NCBI GenBank assembly: GCA_016875165.1 | Contig: VGSF01000006.1 | Span: 1-64,000, forward strand | Direction of reading: 5' to 3' | DNA length: 64,000 bases | DNA from: Deltaproteobacteria bacterium | GTDB lineage: Bacteria; Desulfobacterota; SM23-61 | Position numbers and translations under genes: made by a program | Shown here: one piece after another, positions 39,566 to 48,097 of the stretch | Layout: each line of letters begins with the position of its first letter | How positions within the stretch are numbered: position 1 is the first letter of the stretch | Notes under the pieces: generated by a model | Database searches by the model: none | What the model saw: only the letters and a program-made list of their open reading frames with translations | What the model was told of the DNA's origin: nothing

Positions 39566-39792
39566 GCAGGCATTTCCTTCTTACAAACATGTTTGTTTTA
39601 ATGAGGCGCTAAGCGCCTAAAGTGCCTAAAGTTAAAAAAGGAAATTCCTATACAATTTAATTATGGTTTTAAAAACTCGGCGATCTCTGTGGCGAATTTA
39701 ATCCAAATCTTTCCAACTGGAATAACAACCATCGCTGTTTAACTTCAACCGCGCAGATGTTCCCCAACCGTTTGACCGGAGTGAGGGAATAA

Positions 39793-40908
39793 ATGTTGAA
39801 TAGAAGGAATTTCCTTAAGAGCATGGGGATGATTCTTTCAGGAATGGGGGGGGCATCATTTCTCTTTCCGGAAGCGGCCCCGGGGAAAACCACCCCTGTT
39901 TTCAAAGAAGCGATGTTTTATATAAAAGGAGATGGGCAAAATTTGCAGTGCGCCCTCTGTCCGAGAAGATGCCTCATTCTGGAAGGGAAAAGGGGTTTTT
40001 GCAGAAACAGGGAAAACCAGAAGGGAAAATTATATTCGGTTGTTTACGGAAAACCTGCGGCGGTCGATACGGGGCCGATCGAAAAAGCTCCCCTTTACCA
40101 TTTCCTTCCCGGGCATTTCAGACTTTGTCTCACCTGTGCCAGCTGCAATCTCAGGTGCAAATATTGCCACAACTGGCATCTTTCCCAGAAAAGTCTGGAG
40201 GAGATGAGCCATTTCTCTTTTTCCCCTGCGGAAATCGTGCAAAAGGCCCAAAAACATAAACTTCCCTCCATCTCCTTCACCTATACCGAGCCCACGGTGT
40301 ATTATGAGTATTTGTATGACATCTCGATTGTCGCCAAACAGGCGGGAATTAAGACCTCGATCGTCTCCAATGGGTATATCAATCGCGAACCCCTCTTAAA
40401 GCTTCTTCCGGTCCTCGATGCAGTCAAGATCGACCTCAAAGGGTTCAGCGAAAAATTTTATGAAGAGGTCTGCTCGGCGACCCTCAAGCCTGTCCTCGAA
40501 TCCCTGATCACAGTAAAAAAAGAGCGGGTCTGGCTGGAGGTTGTCAACCTGGTCGTCCCCACTTTAAACGACCATCCGAAGATGATCGACGAAATGTGCC
40601 GCTGGATCAAAGAAAATCTGGGGCTTAATACCCCGATTCATTTCACCAGGTTTTTCCCCAACTATAAATTGACCCATCTCTCAGCCACTCCGATATCCAC
40701 CCTGGAATCAGCTTACGAAATAGCCCGGAGGAATGGATTGAGATACGTTTACATCGGGAATGTTCCCGGACATAGGCACAACTCAACCTTTTGCCCTTCC
40801 TGCAAAAAAATGGTCATTCACCGGTCGCACTTTGACATCCTCGAGATGAATATGCTGGAGGGAAAATGCAAGTTCTGCAATTTAGCCCTTCAAGGAAAAT
40901 GGACTTAA
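39793..40908 (+). CDS. Radical-SAM protein with Tat signal (AmmeMemoRadiSam type), copy 1
   Basis: A 371-residue protein. The N-terminus NRRNFLKSMGMILSGMGGAS is a twin-arginine signal. A Cys-rich leader follows (CALCPRRCLILEGKRGFCRN), then the [4Fe-4S] radical-SAM motif CNLRCKYC near residue 118. The barrel contains SFTYTEPTVYYEYLYDI and VKIDLKGFSEKFYEEV. A C-terminal zinc-type pair follows (CPSCKK...CKFCN). This order matches the PflA-related enzymes of the AmmeMemoRadiSam group, whose substrate is unknown. The usual partners AMMECR1 and Memo are not in this window. Start ATG at 39793. It overlaps the second copy by 10 bases. Confidence 0.85.
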   Translation: MLNRRNFLKSMGMILSGMGGASFLFPEAAPGKTTPVFKEAMFYIKGDGQNLQCALCPRRCLILEGKRGFCRNRENQKGKLYSVVYGKPAAVDTGPIEKAPLYHFLPGHFRLCLTCASCNLRCKYCHNWHLSQKSLEEMSHFSFSPAEIVQKAQKHKLPSISFTYTEPTVYYEYLYDISIVAKQAGIKTSIVSNGYINREPLLKLLPVLDAVKIDLKGFSEKFYEEVCSATLKPVLESLITVKKERVWLEVVNLVVPTLNDHPKMIDEMCRWIKENLGLNTPIHFTRFFPNYKLTHLSATPISTLESAYEIARRNGLRYVYIGNVPGHRHNSTFCPSCKKMVIHRSHFDILEMNMLEGKCKFCNLALQGKWT

Positions 40909-42047
40909 GATTGAGCCGGCGCTCCTTCTTGAAAAAATCTTTCCTTTGTTTTTTATCCGGAGGGATAGGATCTCATCTCCTCCCTTCTTCCTCCCCCCCT
41001 AAAGGAATTGATTCCCCTTCTTCTCCCCCGAAAGGCCTCGAGAGAAAAGCCCTGTTTTTCAAAAAGGGCGCGAATAATTTTATTCAATGCCAGCTCTGTT
41101 TTCGGCAGTGTCCGATCCCGGAAGGGAAAAGGGGTTTTTGCCGGGTGCGGGAAAACCAAAAGGGGGAACTTTGCAGCCTGGTTTACGGAAAACCGGCTGG
41201 CCTGCAGATCGACCCGATCGAACTCGAACCGATGTATCACCTGGCCCCCGGACATAAGAATCTTTGCGTCTATACCGCCTCCTGCAATTTCCGGTGCAAG
41301 CACTGCCATAACTGGACGATCTCCCAGTCTGCGCCGGAGCAGATCCGCCCCATTCCCCATACTCCCCGGCAGATTGTCGAAGAAACTCTGAGGCAGGGGT
41401 GTAAATCAATCTCCCACAGCATCAATGAACCCACGGTTTTTTATGAACTGATGTATGATGTCGTTCAACTGGCCAAAGAGAAGGGACTGTGGACCCTCTG
41501 CCATACCAACGGCGGGATGGCCCGAGCGCCCCTGCTGGAATTACTCAAATTCATGGATGCCTTTACAGTTGACCTTAAAGCCTTCAATCAGAAATTTTAT
41601 CAGGAGATTTCGGAAGCAAGGCTGGCGCCAGTCCTGGAGACTTTGCAGACCATCAAAGGGGCGAATAAACATCTGGAAATCGTCAATCTGGTGATCCCCA
41701 CCCTCAATGATGATCTAACTGAAATCAAGAACATGTGCCGATGGATTGGGCAAAACCTGGGAAAGGATACTCCCATCCATTTTACCCGTTTTTCCCCATC
41801 ATATAAGATGACCCATCTCCCTCTTACGCCCATCAAGACCCTTGAGGAAGCCAGGGAGGTCGCCAGGGGTGAAGGGATAAACTACGTATATATCGGGAAT
41901 GTCATGGGGCATCCCGGTAATAGCACCTATTGCCCAAGATGCGGCCAGAAGTTGATTGAAAGAACTCATTTCATTGTCTTGAAAAATAATGTGCAAAAAG
42001 GCCGTTGTCCCTTCTGCCAGGAAAAGATCCCGGGTATCTGGAGTTAG
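40899..42047 (+). CDS. Radical-SAM protein with Tat signal (AmmeMemoRadiSam type), copy 2
   Basis: A 382-residue paralogue of the preceding gene. The start at 40899 gives MDLRLSRRSFLKKSFLCFLS, a textbook twin-arginine signal. A Ser/Pro-rich linker follows, then CQLCFRQCPIPEGKRGFCRV, the radical-SAM cluster CNFRCKHCHNW, SISHSINEPTVFYELMYDV, and the C-terminal CPRCGQK...CPFCQEK pair. All Cys needed for the SAM cluster are present, so it looks active. It overlaps copy 1 by 10 bases, so the two are made together. The 3' end overlaps the convergent nuclease gene by 4 bases. Confidence 0.85.
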   Translation: MDLRLSRRSFLKKSFLCFLSGGIGSHLLPSSSPPKGIDSPSSPPKGLERKALFFKKGANNFIQCQLCFRQCPIPEGKRGFCRVRENQKGELCSLVYGKPAGLQIDPIELEPMYHLAPGHKNLCVYTASCNFRCKHCHNWTISQSAPEQIRPIPHTPRQIVEETLRQGCKSISHSINEPTVFYELMYDVVQLAKEKGLWTLCHTNGGMARAPLLELLKFMDAFTVDLKAFNQKFYQEISEARLAPVLETLQTIKGANKHLEIVNLVIPTLNDDLTEIKNMCRWIGQNLGKDTPIHFTRFSPSYKMTHLPLTPIKTLEEAREVARGEGINYVYIGNVMGHPGNSTYCPRCGQKLIERTHFIVLKNNVQKGRCPFCQEKIPGIWS

Positions 42048-42514
42048 CTTGTTCCCTTTTGCAGACAAACCTCCAGGCGGCAAAGGTTCACTACATCCTC
42101 CCGGTTGTACTCCAGCAAAACTTTAAGGGCCTTTTCATCCCTGTAAAAGCGGAACCGCTCCCAGAGGCGCATGGCCGCCATCCCGTCTATTCCCTTGGTG
42201 GCCCGTTCGATTCCCAGCAACTCTTCCACCCGCTTCAGCCCCCCGTAAAGATTTCTCCGCCAGCATTCGTACATCAAATCCCGGCATTCGAAATATTTAT
42301 TCAAGTCCAGCTTGATTGCTCTTTTGATCACGGGTAGATCGAAGCGAGCTCCATTGTAGGTCAATATCGTGCTCACCCCCTCCAGGGCATTCCAGAGATT
42401 GGTCCAGTTGACTTCATCGCCAACGAGCTGAATCAATCGATCCGGCGGGCAATAGACGCCTATGACAGTGATCTCTCCCCCAAAGGAAGTTTCGATGTCC
42501 AGGTAGGCTTTCAT
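42044..42514 (-). CDS. RNase-H-like 3'-5' exonuclease domain protein (YprB type)
   Basis: A 156-residue single-domain protein with a DEDD-type exonuclease pattern: D6 and E8 in AYLDIETSFGG, an Asp in LTYNGARFDLPVIKRA near residue 60, and the last Asp in EYNREDVVNLCRLE near 140. It corresponds to the ribonuclease-H-like domain PF13482. Its substrate is unknown; roles in DNA repair or RNA decay are possible. It converges with the radical-SAM genes and is not part of that unit. Confidence 0.82.
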   Translation of the reverse strand: MKAYLDIETSFGGEITVIGVYCPPDRLIQLVGDEVNWTNLWNALEGVSTILTYNGARFDLPVIKRAIKLDLNKYFECRDLMYECWRRNLYGGLKRVEELLGIERATKGIDGMAAMRLWERFRFYRDEKALKVLLEYNREDVVNLCRLEVCLQKGTS

Positions 42515-42528
42515 TCTTTGGAATTCTG

Positions 42529-42795
42529 CATCAATTTAGCGGTTTGAAAAAGTGGTTTTACCACCTTTGTCGAGGTCCGGGGGTCTGGGTGGAACGCGCC
42601 GGAAGCATCGGCTGGGTTTCCGCCTGGCCACGAAGAACCCCGCTCGTTTCCGCCGGAGGTGGCGGGGGGCGTTTTCCCCGCCCCTCCCGCGAAGAAATCG
42701 GCGCCTTATGATTCCAAGCGGGCCGCCCAGGCCCCCGGACCATGGATTCCCTCTGATCTTACGCCTCACCTCTTTTCAAAGGGCCAAAGTGTTAC
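42529..42795. repeat. Mini-element, GTAACA-TTTAGC-end family (copy 4, long interior)
   Basis: Left end GCATCAATTTAGCGGTTTGA, right end TCAAAGGGCCAAAGTGTTAC. The interior matches that of copies 2 and 5 (AACGCGCCGGAAGCATCGG..., GCGCCTTATGATTCCAAGCG). Confidence 0.85.
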
Positions 42796-42918
42796 GGAAT
42801 TCAGAATCCAGGAGCCAGGACTAAGAAGAATTTTGCCTCTGTTACAAGAGCCAAATAATGGCTTTCATTCACCCGTTATTTTATTTATAATGCTATAATT
42901 CCCCGGGGAGAAAGAGGG

Positions 42919-43224
42919 ATGGACCCGAACTTTTCTGATATCTATCTCCTGCAACATCTGGAAAATATAGCCTCCCAACTGGGAATTGATGTCCGCTACG
43001 AAAGCCTCTCTGATGAAGAAATCTCCGTTCACAGCGGGGGATGCAAACTGTCAGGCCGAAATCTAATTATCATCGACACCCGCCACCCCGCGCCAGAACG
43101 GGCGAAGATATTGGGGCGGGAACTTTCCGGGTATGACCTGGAAGACCTTTACATTCTCCCCCGCGTACGTGAATTTATTCTGCTTCATTCTCCCCTTCGT
43201 GAAAAAAACCGTCCCCAAACATAA
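42919..43224 (+). CDS. Small conserved-looking protein, function unknown
   Basis: 101 residues. It follows GGGAGAAAGAGGG, a good ribosome-binding site. The composition is protein-like: a helical start (LLQHLENIASQLGIDVRYE), a SGGCKLSGRNLIIIDTR strand pair, a second helix (ERAKILGRELSGYDLEDLYI) and LPRVREFIL. I have the impression of a small conserved deltaproteobacterial family but cannot name it. It has neither a signal peptide nor a membrane segment. Confidence 0.65.
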   Translation: MDPNFSDIYLLQHLENIASQLGIDVRYESLSDEEISVHSGGCKLSGRNLIIIDTRHPAPERAKILGRELSGYDLEDLYILPRVREFILLHSPLREKNRPQT

Positions 43225-43379
43225 AGGCCAAGCCCGGCCGAAAGAAAAATAAATCTTAAAACCTTCAAGAATAAGGGGGTGCCCTCCCTCTCTATGAGCA
43301 TCAGGATTACTGCCAGGCACACCAAAAAAACCCCTGTAAACACTTTAGGCCGATCGACGTTTCGGAAAGAATCTTTCAT
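43185..43379 (-). CDS. Small membrane protein, two helices
   Basis: 64 residues: KVFTGVFLVCLAVILMLIE and LKVLRFIFLSAGLGLYVWG are two plausible membrane helices, with charged flanks and a basic C-terminus (RFFSRRGE). The ribosome-binding site is weak. It overlaps the end of the convergent gene by 40 bases. It could be a real small gene or chance. Confidence 0.4.
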   Translation of the reverse strand: MKDSFRNVDRPKVFTGVFLVCLAVILMLIEREGTPLFLKVLRFIFLSAGLGLYVWGRFFSRRGE

Positions 43380-43417
43380 TTCAGCTTGCCTATCTTGATC
43401 GCATAAGAATTCTTTTT

Positions 43418-43516
43418 TTCATTTTATCTATGTTTATCTGTGGTCATCTGTGTCCTAAATTGCCTTTTAAATATCTTTCTTTATATCTCTGTGACCTCGG
43501 TGGCCTCTTTGGCTAA
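43418..43516. repeat. Inverse copy of the CACAGAG/GATAAACATAG repeats
   Basis: TTTTATCTATGTTTATCTGT and CATCTGTGTCCTAAATTGCC are the inverse complement of the block at about 3298-3340, and TCTCTGTGACCTCGGTGGCC the inverse of the CACAGAG block. No gene is present in this gap. Confidence 0.6.
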
Positions 43517-43586
43517 TTTAAATTTTTCATTTCGGAATTATAATCTCTTTTCGTTCCCCTTTCAACATTCCAAATTTAACATTCCG

Positions 43587-43852
43587 GTAACAATTTAGCG
43601 ATTTTAAAAAAATTCCATTAAAGCCTTTGTTGAGGGCCGGGGGTTAGAGCAGAACGCGCCGGAAGCATCGGTTGGGTTTCCGCTTGGCCACTGGGACAAA
43701 AGATCTTTTCCTCCGGAGGAGGCGGGGGTTCTTGCCCGCCCCATATGCGGAGATATAAGCGCCTTATGATTCCAAGGGTTCCGCTCTGGCCCCCGGCCCC
43801 GGGAATCCCTTGGCTTCTACAACACACCTTCTTTCAAGAGGTAAAGTGTTAC
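43587..43852. repeat. Mini-element, GTAACA-TTTAGC-end family (copy 5, long interior)
   Basis: Left end GTAACAATTTAGCGATTTTA, right end CTTTCAAGAGGTAAAGTGTTAC. The interior is nearly identical to copy 2 at 12530-12795, including ACAAAAGATCTTTTCCTCCG and GCCCGCCCCATATGCGGAGA. Confidence 0.88.
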
Positions 43853-43929
43853 ACATTCCGCACTTGAAATTGTCCTCTATTTTTTTTTACCACCCTGTGT
43901 TATAAATAACCCAAAAGGAGAGCCTACGC

Positions 43930-44967
43930 ATGAATCGATTCATTGACCTGCGCAGCGATACAGTAACCAGGCCAACCCCGGAAATGCACAAAGCCATGTT
44001 TGCCGCAATGGTGGGCGATGATGTCTTCGGAGAGGATCCAACCGTCAACGCCCTCCAGGAAAAAGCCGCCCGGCTCCTGGGCAAGGAAGCCGCCCTCTTC
44101 GTTGCTTCGGGAACCATGGCCAATCAGTTGTCCATTAAAGCCCACACCCAACCGGGAGACGAAGTGATCATTGAGGCCGGGGCTCACGCCATGAATTTCG
44201 AAGGCGGGGCCGGAGCCGTGGTTTCAGGAGTCCAGTTCTTTGGCATCCCCGGTAATCGGGGAATTTTCGATGCCGCACAGGTGGAAGCAGCCATTCGCAT
44301 TGACGACGTGCATTTCCCCGTGAGCCGGCTGATCGTGATCGAAAATACCCATAACCGTGGTGGAGGGGCGGTTTTCCCGCTGAGCAAGATTCACCCAATC
44401 CGCGAGCTGGCCACCCAAAGGGGGCTGCGCATGCACATGGATGGAGCGCGCCTCTGGAATGCCTGCGTGGCCGCCGGTATATCGCCGGCCGAGTACGCTC
44501 TACCCTTCGATTCTATCTCTGTCTGTCTTTCCAAAGCCCTGGGCTGCCCTGTAGGATCTCTGGTTGTAGGGTCCAAAGATTTTATCAAACGGGTGCACCG
44601 TTTCCGCAAGATGGTCGGCGGAGGCATGAGGCAGGCTGGTTTCCTGGCTGCGGCCGGAATCTATGCCCTTGACCATCACATTGACCGGCTGGAGGAAGAC
44701 CACCGCAAAGCCAAAAAAATGGCCGAGGGTCTGGCCAATATCAAAAATGTTTCCATCAGTCCAGCAGAGGCTGAAACCAATATCCTCTTCTTCGATGTAT
44801 CCCGGGCAGAGCGGACGGCCCACGAGGTTGCTGCGGATTTAAGGAAAAAAGGAGTCCTCGTTCATCCCACTGCCAAAACCCGCATTCGCTGTGTAACCCA
44901 CATGGATGTTTCTTTTGCCGACATCGATCAGGCCCTGAATGTGATTGAGGGAGTAATAAAGGGATAA
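43930..44967 (+). CDS. ltaE: Low-specificity L-threonine aldolase
   Basis: A 345-residue PLP enzyme splitting threonine or allo-threonine to glycine and acetaldehyde. It starts [20 protein letters not shown]. Other blocks: [60 protein letters not shown] near residue 140, [17 protein letters not shown] near 170 (PLP Asp), and [19 protein letters not shown] near 200 with the PLP lysine. Good ribosome-binding site AAAGGAG. The next gene starts 2 bases after its stop. Confidence 0.93.
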   Translation: MNRFIDLRSDTVTRPTPEMHKAMFAAMVGDDVFGEDPTVNALQEKAARLLGKEAALFVASGTMANQLSIKAHTQPGDEVIIEAGAHAMNFEGGAGAVVSGVQFFGIPGNRGIFDAAQVEAAIRIDDVHFPVSRLIVIENTHNRGGGAVFPLSKIHPIRELATQRGLRMHMDGARLWNACVAAGISPAEYALPFDSISVCLSKALGCPVGSLVVGSKDFIKRVHRFRKMVGGGMRQAGFLAAAGIYALDHHIDRLEEDHRKAKKMAEGLANIKNVSISPAEAETNILFFDVSRAERTAHEVAADLRKKGVLVHPTAKTRIRCVTHMDVSFADIDQALNVIEGVIKG

Positions 44968-44969
44968 AT

Positions 44970-45656
44970 ATGCTGAGTTACATTCTCTTTGACCTGGATA
45001 ATACCCTCTATCCCAAATCATTGGGCATTTTCGAGATGGTCGTCGAGCGCATACGAAATTATATGGAAGATCGCCTGGGCTTTGAAAAAAACCTGGCCCG
45101 GGAGCTCAGGCAAAAATACATCAGGGATTATGGTTCAACCCTCCGCGGCCTGATGATCCATCAAAATGTCAATCCGGATGATTACCTTGACTATGTTCAC
45201 GATGTGGGGGTCGAAGAGAGGCTTTCTCCCGACCCGGCTCTAACGAAACTTTTAGAGTCGATTCCCTTCGATAAAGCTATTTTCACCAGCGGCCATCTTC
45301 CCCACGCTAAAAAAGTTCTCCGCTGCCTGGGCGTGGAACAATTTTTTCCCCGCATCTTTGACATAATCTGCACCCATTACATCCCCAAACCAAACCCTGA
45401 GCCTTATTATCAGGTTCTTGAGCACCTGGGCATTGATGGACATCATTGCATGATGATTGAAGACTTGCCGGCAAACCTACTTCCGGCCAAGGATTTGGGC
45501 ATGACTACAGTTCTTGTAGGACAGGGTGCGGGGAGAATTGACGGGTTTGTGGATTATGAAATAGAAGATATTCTGGAGTTGGGAGAATTGTTAAAGAAAA
45601 TATATAAACGAACCGACCTCCGTGCTATAATGACGCTATTTCAGGATAGACGATAG
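44970..45656 (+). CDS. HAD hydrolase, pyrimidine 5'-nucleotidase type
   Basis: A 228-residue HAD phosphatase. Motif I is LFDLDNTLYPKSLGIFEMV (nucleophile Asp). Motif II is AIFTSGHLPHAKKVL, motif III the Lys in IPKPNPEPYYQVLEHLG, and motif IV MMIEDLPANLLPAKDLGM. The DLDNTLYP form is typical of the pyrimidine 5'-nucleotidase/SDT1-like subgroup. It is co-transcribed with ltaE (2-base gap), with a strong terminator just downstream. Confidence 0.88.
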   Translation: MLSYILFDLDNTLYPKSLGIFEMVVERIRNYMEDRLGFEKNLARELRQKYIRDYGSTLRGLMIHQNVNPDDYLDYVHDVGVEERLSPDPALTKLLESIPFDKAIFTSGHLPHAKKVLRCLGVEQFFPRIFDIICTHYIPKPNPEPYYQVLEHLGIDGHHCMMIEDLPANLLPAKDLGMTTVLVGQGAGRIDGFVDYEIEDILELGELLKKIYKRTDLRAIMTLFQDRR

Positions 45657-45694
45657 GTATTCATGGTTGAGGGAAACATGAAGGTATCCTCCTG

Positions 45695-45737
45695 AAACCC
45701 CGTTTCTTACAAAGAGAAATGGGGTTTTGTGTTTTTT
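45695..45737 (+). terminator. Rho-independent terminator after the ltaE-HAD unit
   Basis: AAACCCCGTTTCT pairs with AGAAATGGGGTTT around a short loop, followed by TTGTGTTTTTT. A classic strong stem with a T run, 38 bases after the stop codon. Confidence 0.85.
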
Positions 45738-45748
45738 ACAGCACATTT

Positions 45749-45895
45749 GATCAATCCGTAAAAAGTCGTCATTCCCGCGCAGGCGGGAATCCAGGATAGT
45801 CGCAAGGCATTGTGAAAACTGTCCGCCTGAGGCGGACCGTTTTTACAGAGGGAATGACGGAAGGACGAATTTAAAGACTTTTTACGAAGCCATCA
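45749..45895. repeat. Mini-element, TCGTAAAAAGTC-end family (copy F)
   Basis: Left end TGATCAATCCGTAAAAAGTC, right end GACTTTTTACGAAGCCATCA. The interior starts GTCATTCCCGCGCAGGCGGG and contains CCGCCTGAGGCGGACC. Confidence 0.8.
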
Positions 45896-45934
45896 CATTT
45901 TATTGAAGAAAACTTTATCTATAGGAGGTGGAAG

Positions 45935-46831
45935 ATGGCCCGAATGACGAAAAGAAAGGGTACGATGAAAGCCTTCCCATCATTATTATTATTGATGGTC
46001 TTTGTTATCCCCCTAATCGAAGCGACTTCCTATTCCGCTCAGTCCACCATCACCGAAGCCGAAGCGTATGCCTGTATGGGTTATGATAAATCCAGAAAAC
46101 AGACCGAGGAAGAGGCGCTGACGAATGCCAAAAGAAAGGCCGTGGAATTCGTCTCCACCTACATCAAGAGCGAAACCCGGGTAAAGGACTTTCAGCTCGA
46201 AAAAGACCTTATCGAAGCCTACGCCAATGCCACCGTAAAGGTTATCCAGGAGATGGAAAAGTCATGGTACCGGGATCCTTCCTCGGGGGATTGCTTTAAG
46301 CTAAAGATTAAGGCTGAAGTCCTTCCCGATGAGAAAGCCATGACCAAGATAGCCAGAGAAAAGGGGAGCGCCGATGACCCCTCAGCCCCCCTGAACGTTC
46401 AGGTCTGGACCGATAAGAAAGAATATGGGAAAGGTGAAAAGATAAAGATTTATGTCAAAGGGAACAAACCGTTTTATGCGCGGGTCGCCTATAAAGATGC
46501 CCAGGGGAAAATACTCCAATTGCTCCCCAATCTTTTCCGCAAGGATAATTACTTCAATGGAGGCGTGGTTTATGAATTGCCTTCGGGGACTGACCGGTTT
46601 GAATTGGAAGTAACTCCCCCGTTCGGCGAGGAAGAAATCATTGTCTATGCCGGCACAAACCCTCTGGGGGAAATCGACCTGAAAGCCTCCGGCTCAATTT
46701 ATGAAGTAAAAACAAAACAGCAGGACATCGGGATTAAAACGAGAGCAGTCAAGATAAGACCAAAAGAAGGAGCCCCTGGTTCCGGAGCATCCGAATTCTT
46801 TGAAGGTAAAGCGACCCTAAAGACCAGGTAG
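45935..46831 (+). CDS. Exported DUF4384-type protein
   Basis: A 298-residue protein with an N-terminal signal (basic start, then FPSLLLLMVFVIPLIEATSY). Residues about 45-130 form a helical LPP20/FlgT-like domain (EEEALTNAKRKAVEFVSTYI). About 150-245 is a beta domain of the DUF4384 type (NVQVWTDKKEYGKGEKIKIY ... FYARVAYKDAQGKILQLLPN). Such proteins often sit beside caspase-like and WD40 proteins, as here. AGGAGG lies 7 bases before the ATG. The function is unknown; it is probably periplasmic. Confidence 0.75.
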   Translation: MARMTKRKGTMKAFPSLLLLMVFVIPLIEATSYSAQSTITEAEAYACMGYDKSRKQTEEEALTNAKRKAVEFVSTYIKSETRVKDFQLEKDLIEAYANATVKVIQEMEKSWYRDPSSGDCFKLKIKAEVLPDEKAMTKIAREKGSADDPSAPLNVQVWTDKKEYGKGEKIKIYVKGNKPFYARVAYKDAQGKILQLLPNLFRKDNYFNGGVVYELPSGTDRFELEVTPPFGEEEIIVYAGTNPLGEIDLKASGSIYEVKTKQQDIGIKTRAVKIRPKEGAPGSGASEFFEGKATLKTR

Positions 46832-46874
46832 GGAACAGATGAAGGGAAATGGGGCAAGGAAGGGGGGAGAAAAG

Positions 46875-47494
46875 ATGAATAAGGTAATTTGCCGGATTAT
46901 TATTTTTTTATGCTTATCCCTTCTTTTTCAGGCCTTCCCGGATGGAGAAGGCGTGGTGTCTTATGCGGGTGAACCGCCCAAAGACCCAATCCTCCGCATA
47001 GAAACAGGAATGCATACCGCCAGTATAGAGAGAATTGGCATCGACGCAGAAAATCGTTATCTGATTACGGGTTCCCCCGATAAAACGGTGCGGGTATGGG
47101 AATTCGCCACGGGAAGGCTGCTTAAGACGATTAGGCCCCCTATTGGAGAAGGGAATGAAGGCATAATTAAGTCGGTGGCCATTCCCCCGATGGAAAAACG
47201 GGCATTGTGAATGAGCTAACCAGCGCGGAGAGCGGGGCCGTGGTCTTTGCCTCATCCACGGGCAACCAGTATTCCGTCGAAAACCCGGCCTGGAATAACG
47301 GCGCTTTTACCAAAGCTGTTGTGGAGGGGATAAGCGGCAAGGCCGATTACGCGGGCAAGGGCAGGATTACCATCAACATGCTCGACCTCTATATTTCTGA
47401 GAGGGTGAAGGAGCTGACCAAGGGCCAACAGACGCCCACTACCACCAAGCCCCAAACGATCCCTGATTTCCCGATTGCGGTGAGCCAAAAGTAA
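46875..47494 (+). pseudogene. WD40/caspase-like protein gene with large internal deletion
   Basis: The first frame begins with a signal peptide (MNKVICRIIIFLCLSLLFQA) and runs into the first WD40-like repeat (HTASIERIGIDAENRYLITG, SPDKTVRVWEFATGRLLKTI), stopping with TGA at 47210. The second frame, shifted, starts at 47207 and reads NELTSAESGAVVFASSTGNQ, NNGAFTKAVVEGISGKADY and PTTTKPQTIPDFPIAVSQK, which is the C-terminal end of a peptidase C14 (caspase/metacaspase) domain. Intact WD40-caspase proteins of this kind have many hundreds of residues between these parts. The catalytic His/Cys region is missing, so the gene is dead. Confidence 0.75.
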
Positions 47495-47767
47495 AGATAC
47501 ATTATCCCTATATTTCATCCGCGCTCTCTAACAGGACCAGCGTTGACAAACGAGAGCCCAAGTATTGCGTTATATACGCGCAAAGGTATCATTTCGTCGC
47601 ATCGGGTTAGCCTGGACGGTTTTTTCAACTGAAAAACCGATTAAATAAAAAGGGGACCACGACTTACTCTTCCCCGCATATCCCATTCTCACCGCTCTTT
47701 TTATACTTGACGATTTTCTTCTCTTTTTGTTAAGTTGAAATCGTAGAAATTATTAACCCATTAATAT

Positions 47768-47921
47768 TGATGGAGTCGTAAAAAGTCCCATTTTCGTCAT
47801 TGCGAGGAGTTCCGCCAATGCGGGACGACGAAGCAATCCCGTATTTTCAAGGACTTATAAAAACGAGATTGCTTCGCTTTCGCTCGCAATGACCATTTCG
47901 CGACTTTTTACGAGTTCATCA
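47768..47921. repeat. Mini-element, TCGTAAAAAGTC-end family (copy G)
   Basis: Left end TGATGGAGTCGTAAAAAGTC, right end GACTTTTTACGAGTTCATCA. The interior is nearly identical to copy C (16499-16650). It is followed after only 6 bases by copy H. AATATTGATG occurs before, between and after the two copies. Confidence 0.88.
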
Positions 47922-47926
47922 ATATT

Positions 47927-48060
47927 GATGGATTCGTAAAAAGTCCTTTTTGTCCCATTTTCGTCATTCCCGCGAAAGCGGGAATCCAGTTATTTCAAGC
48001 AGCTCTGGACTCCTGCTTTCGCAGGAGTGACGGCTTTTCAGACTTTTTACAAGATCATCA
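47927..48060. repeat. Mini-element, TCGTAAAAAGTC-end family (copy H)
   Basis: Left end TGATGGATTCGTAAAAAGTC, right end GACTTTTTACAAGATCATCA. The interior is nearly identical to copy B (4866-5000). It stands about 37 bases before the lutA start, so it lies within or next to the operon's promoter region. Confidence 0.88.
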
Positions 48061-48097
48061 ATATTGATGATCCCCCTTCGGTTTAAAGGAGGACACG

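Noticed and set aside
42536-42824. Several short frames in both directions
   Set aside because: They lie in the interior of a mini-element whose copies at 12530 and 43587 do not keep the same frames consistently.
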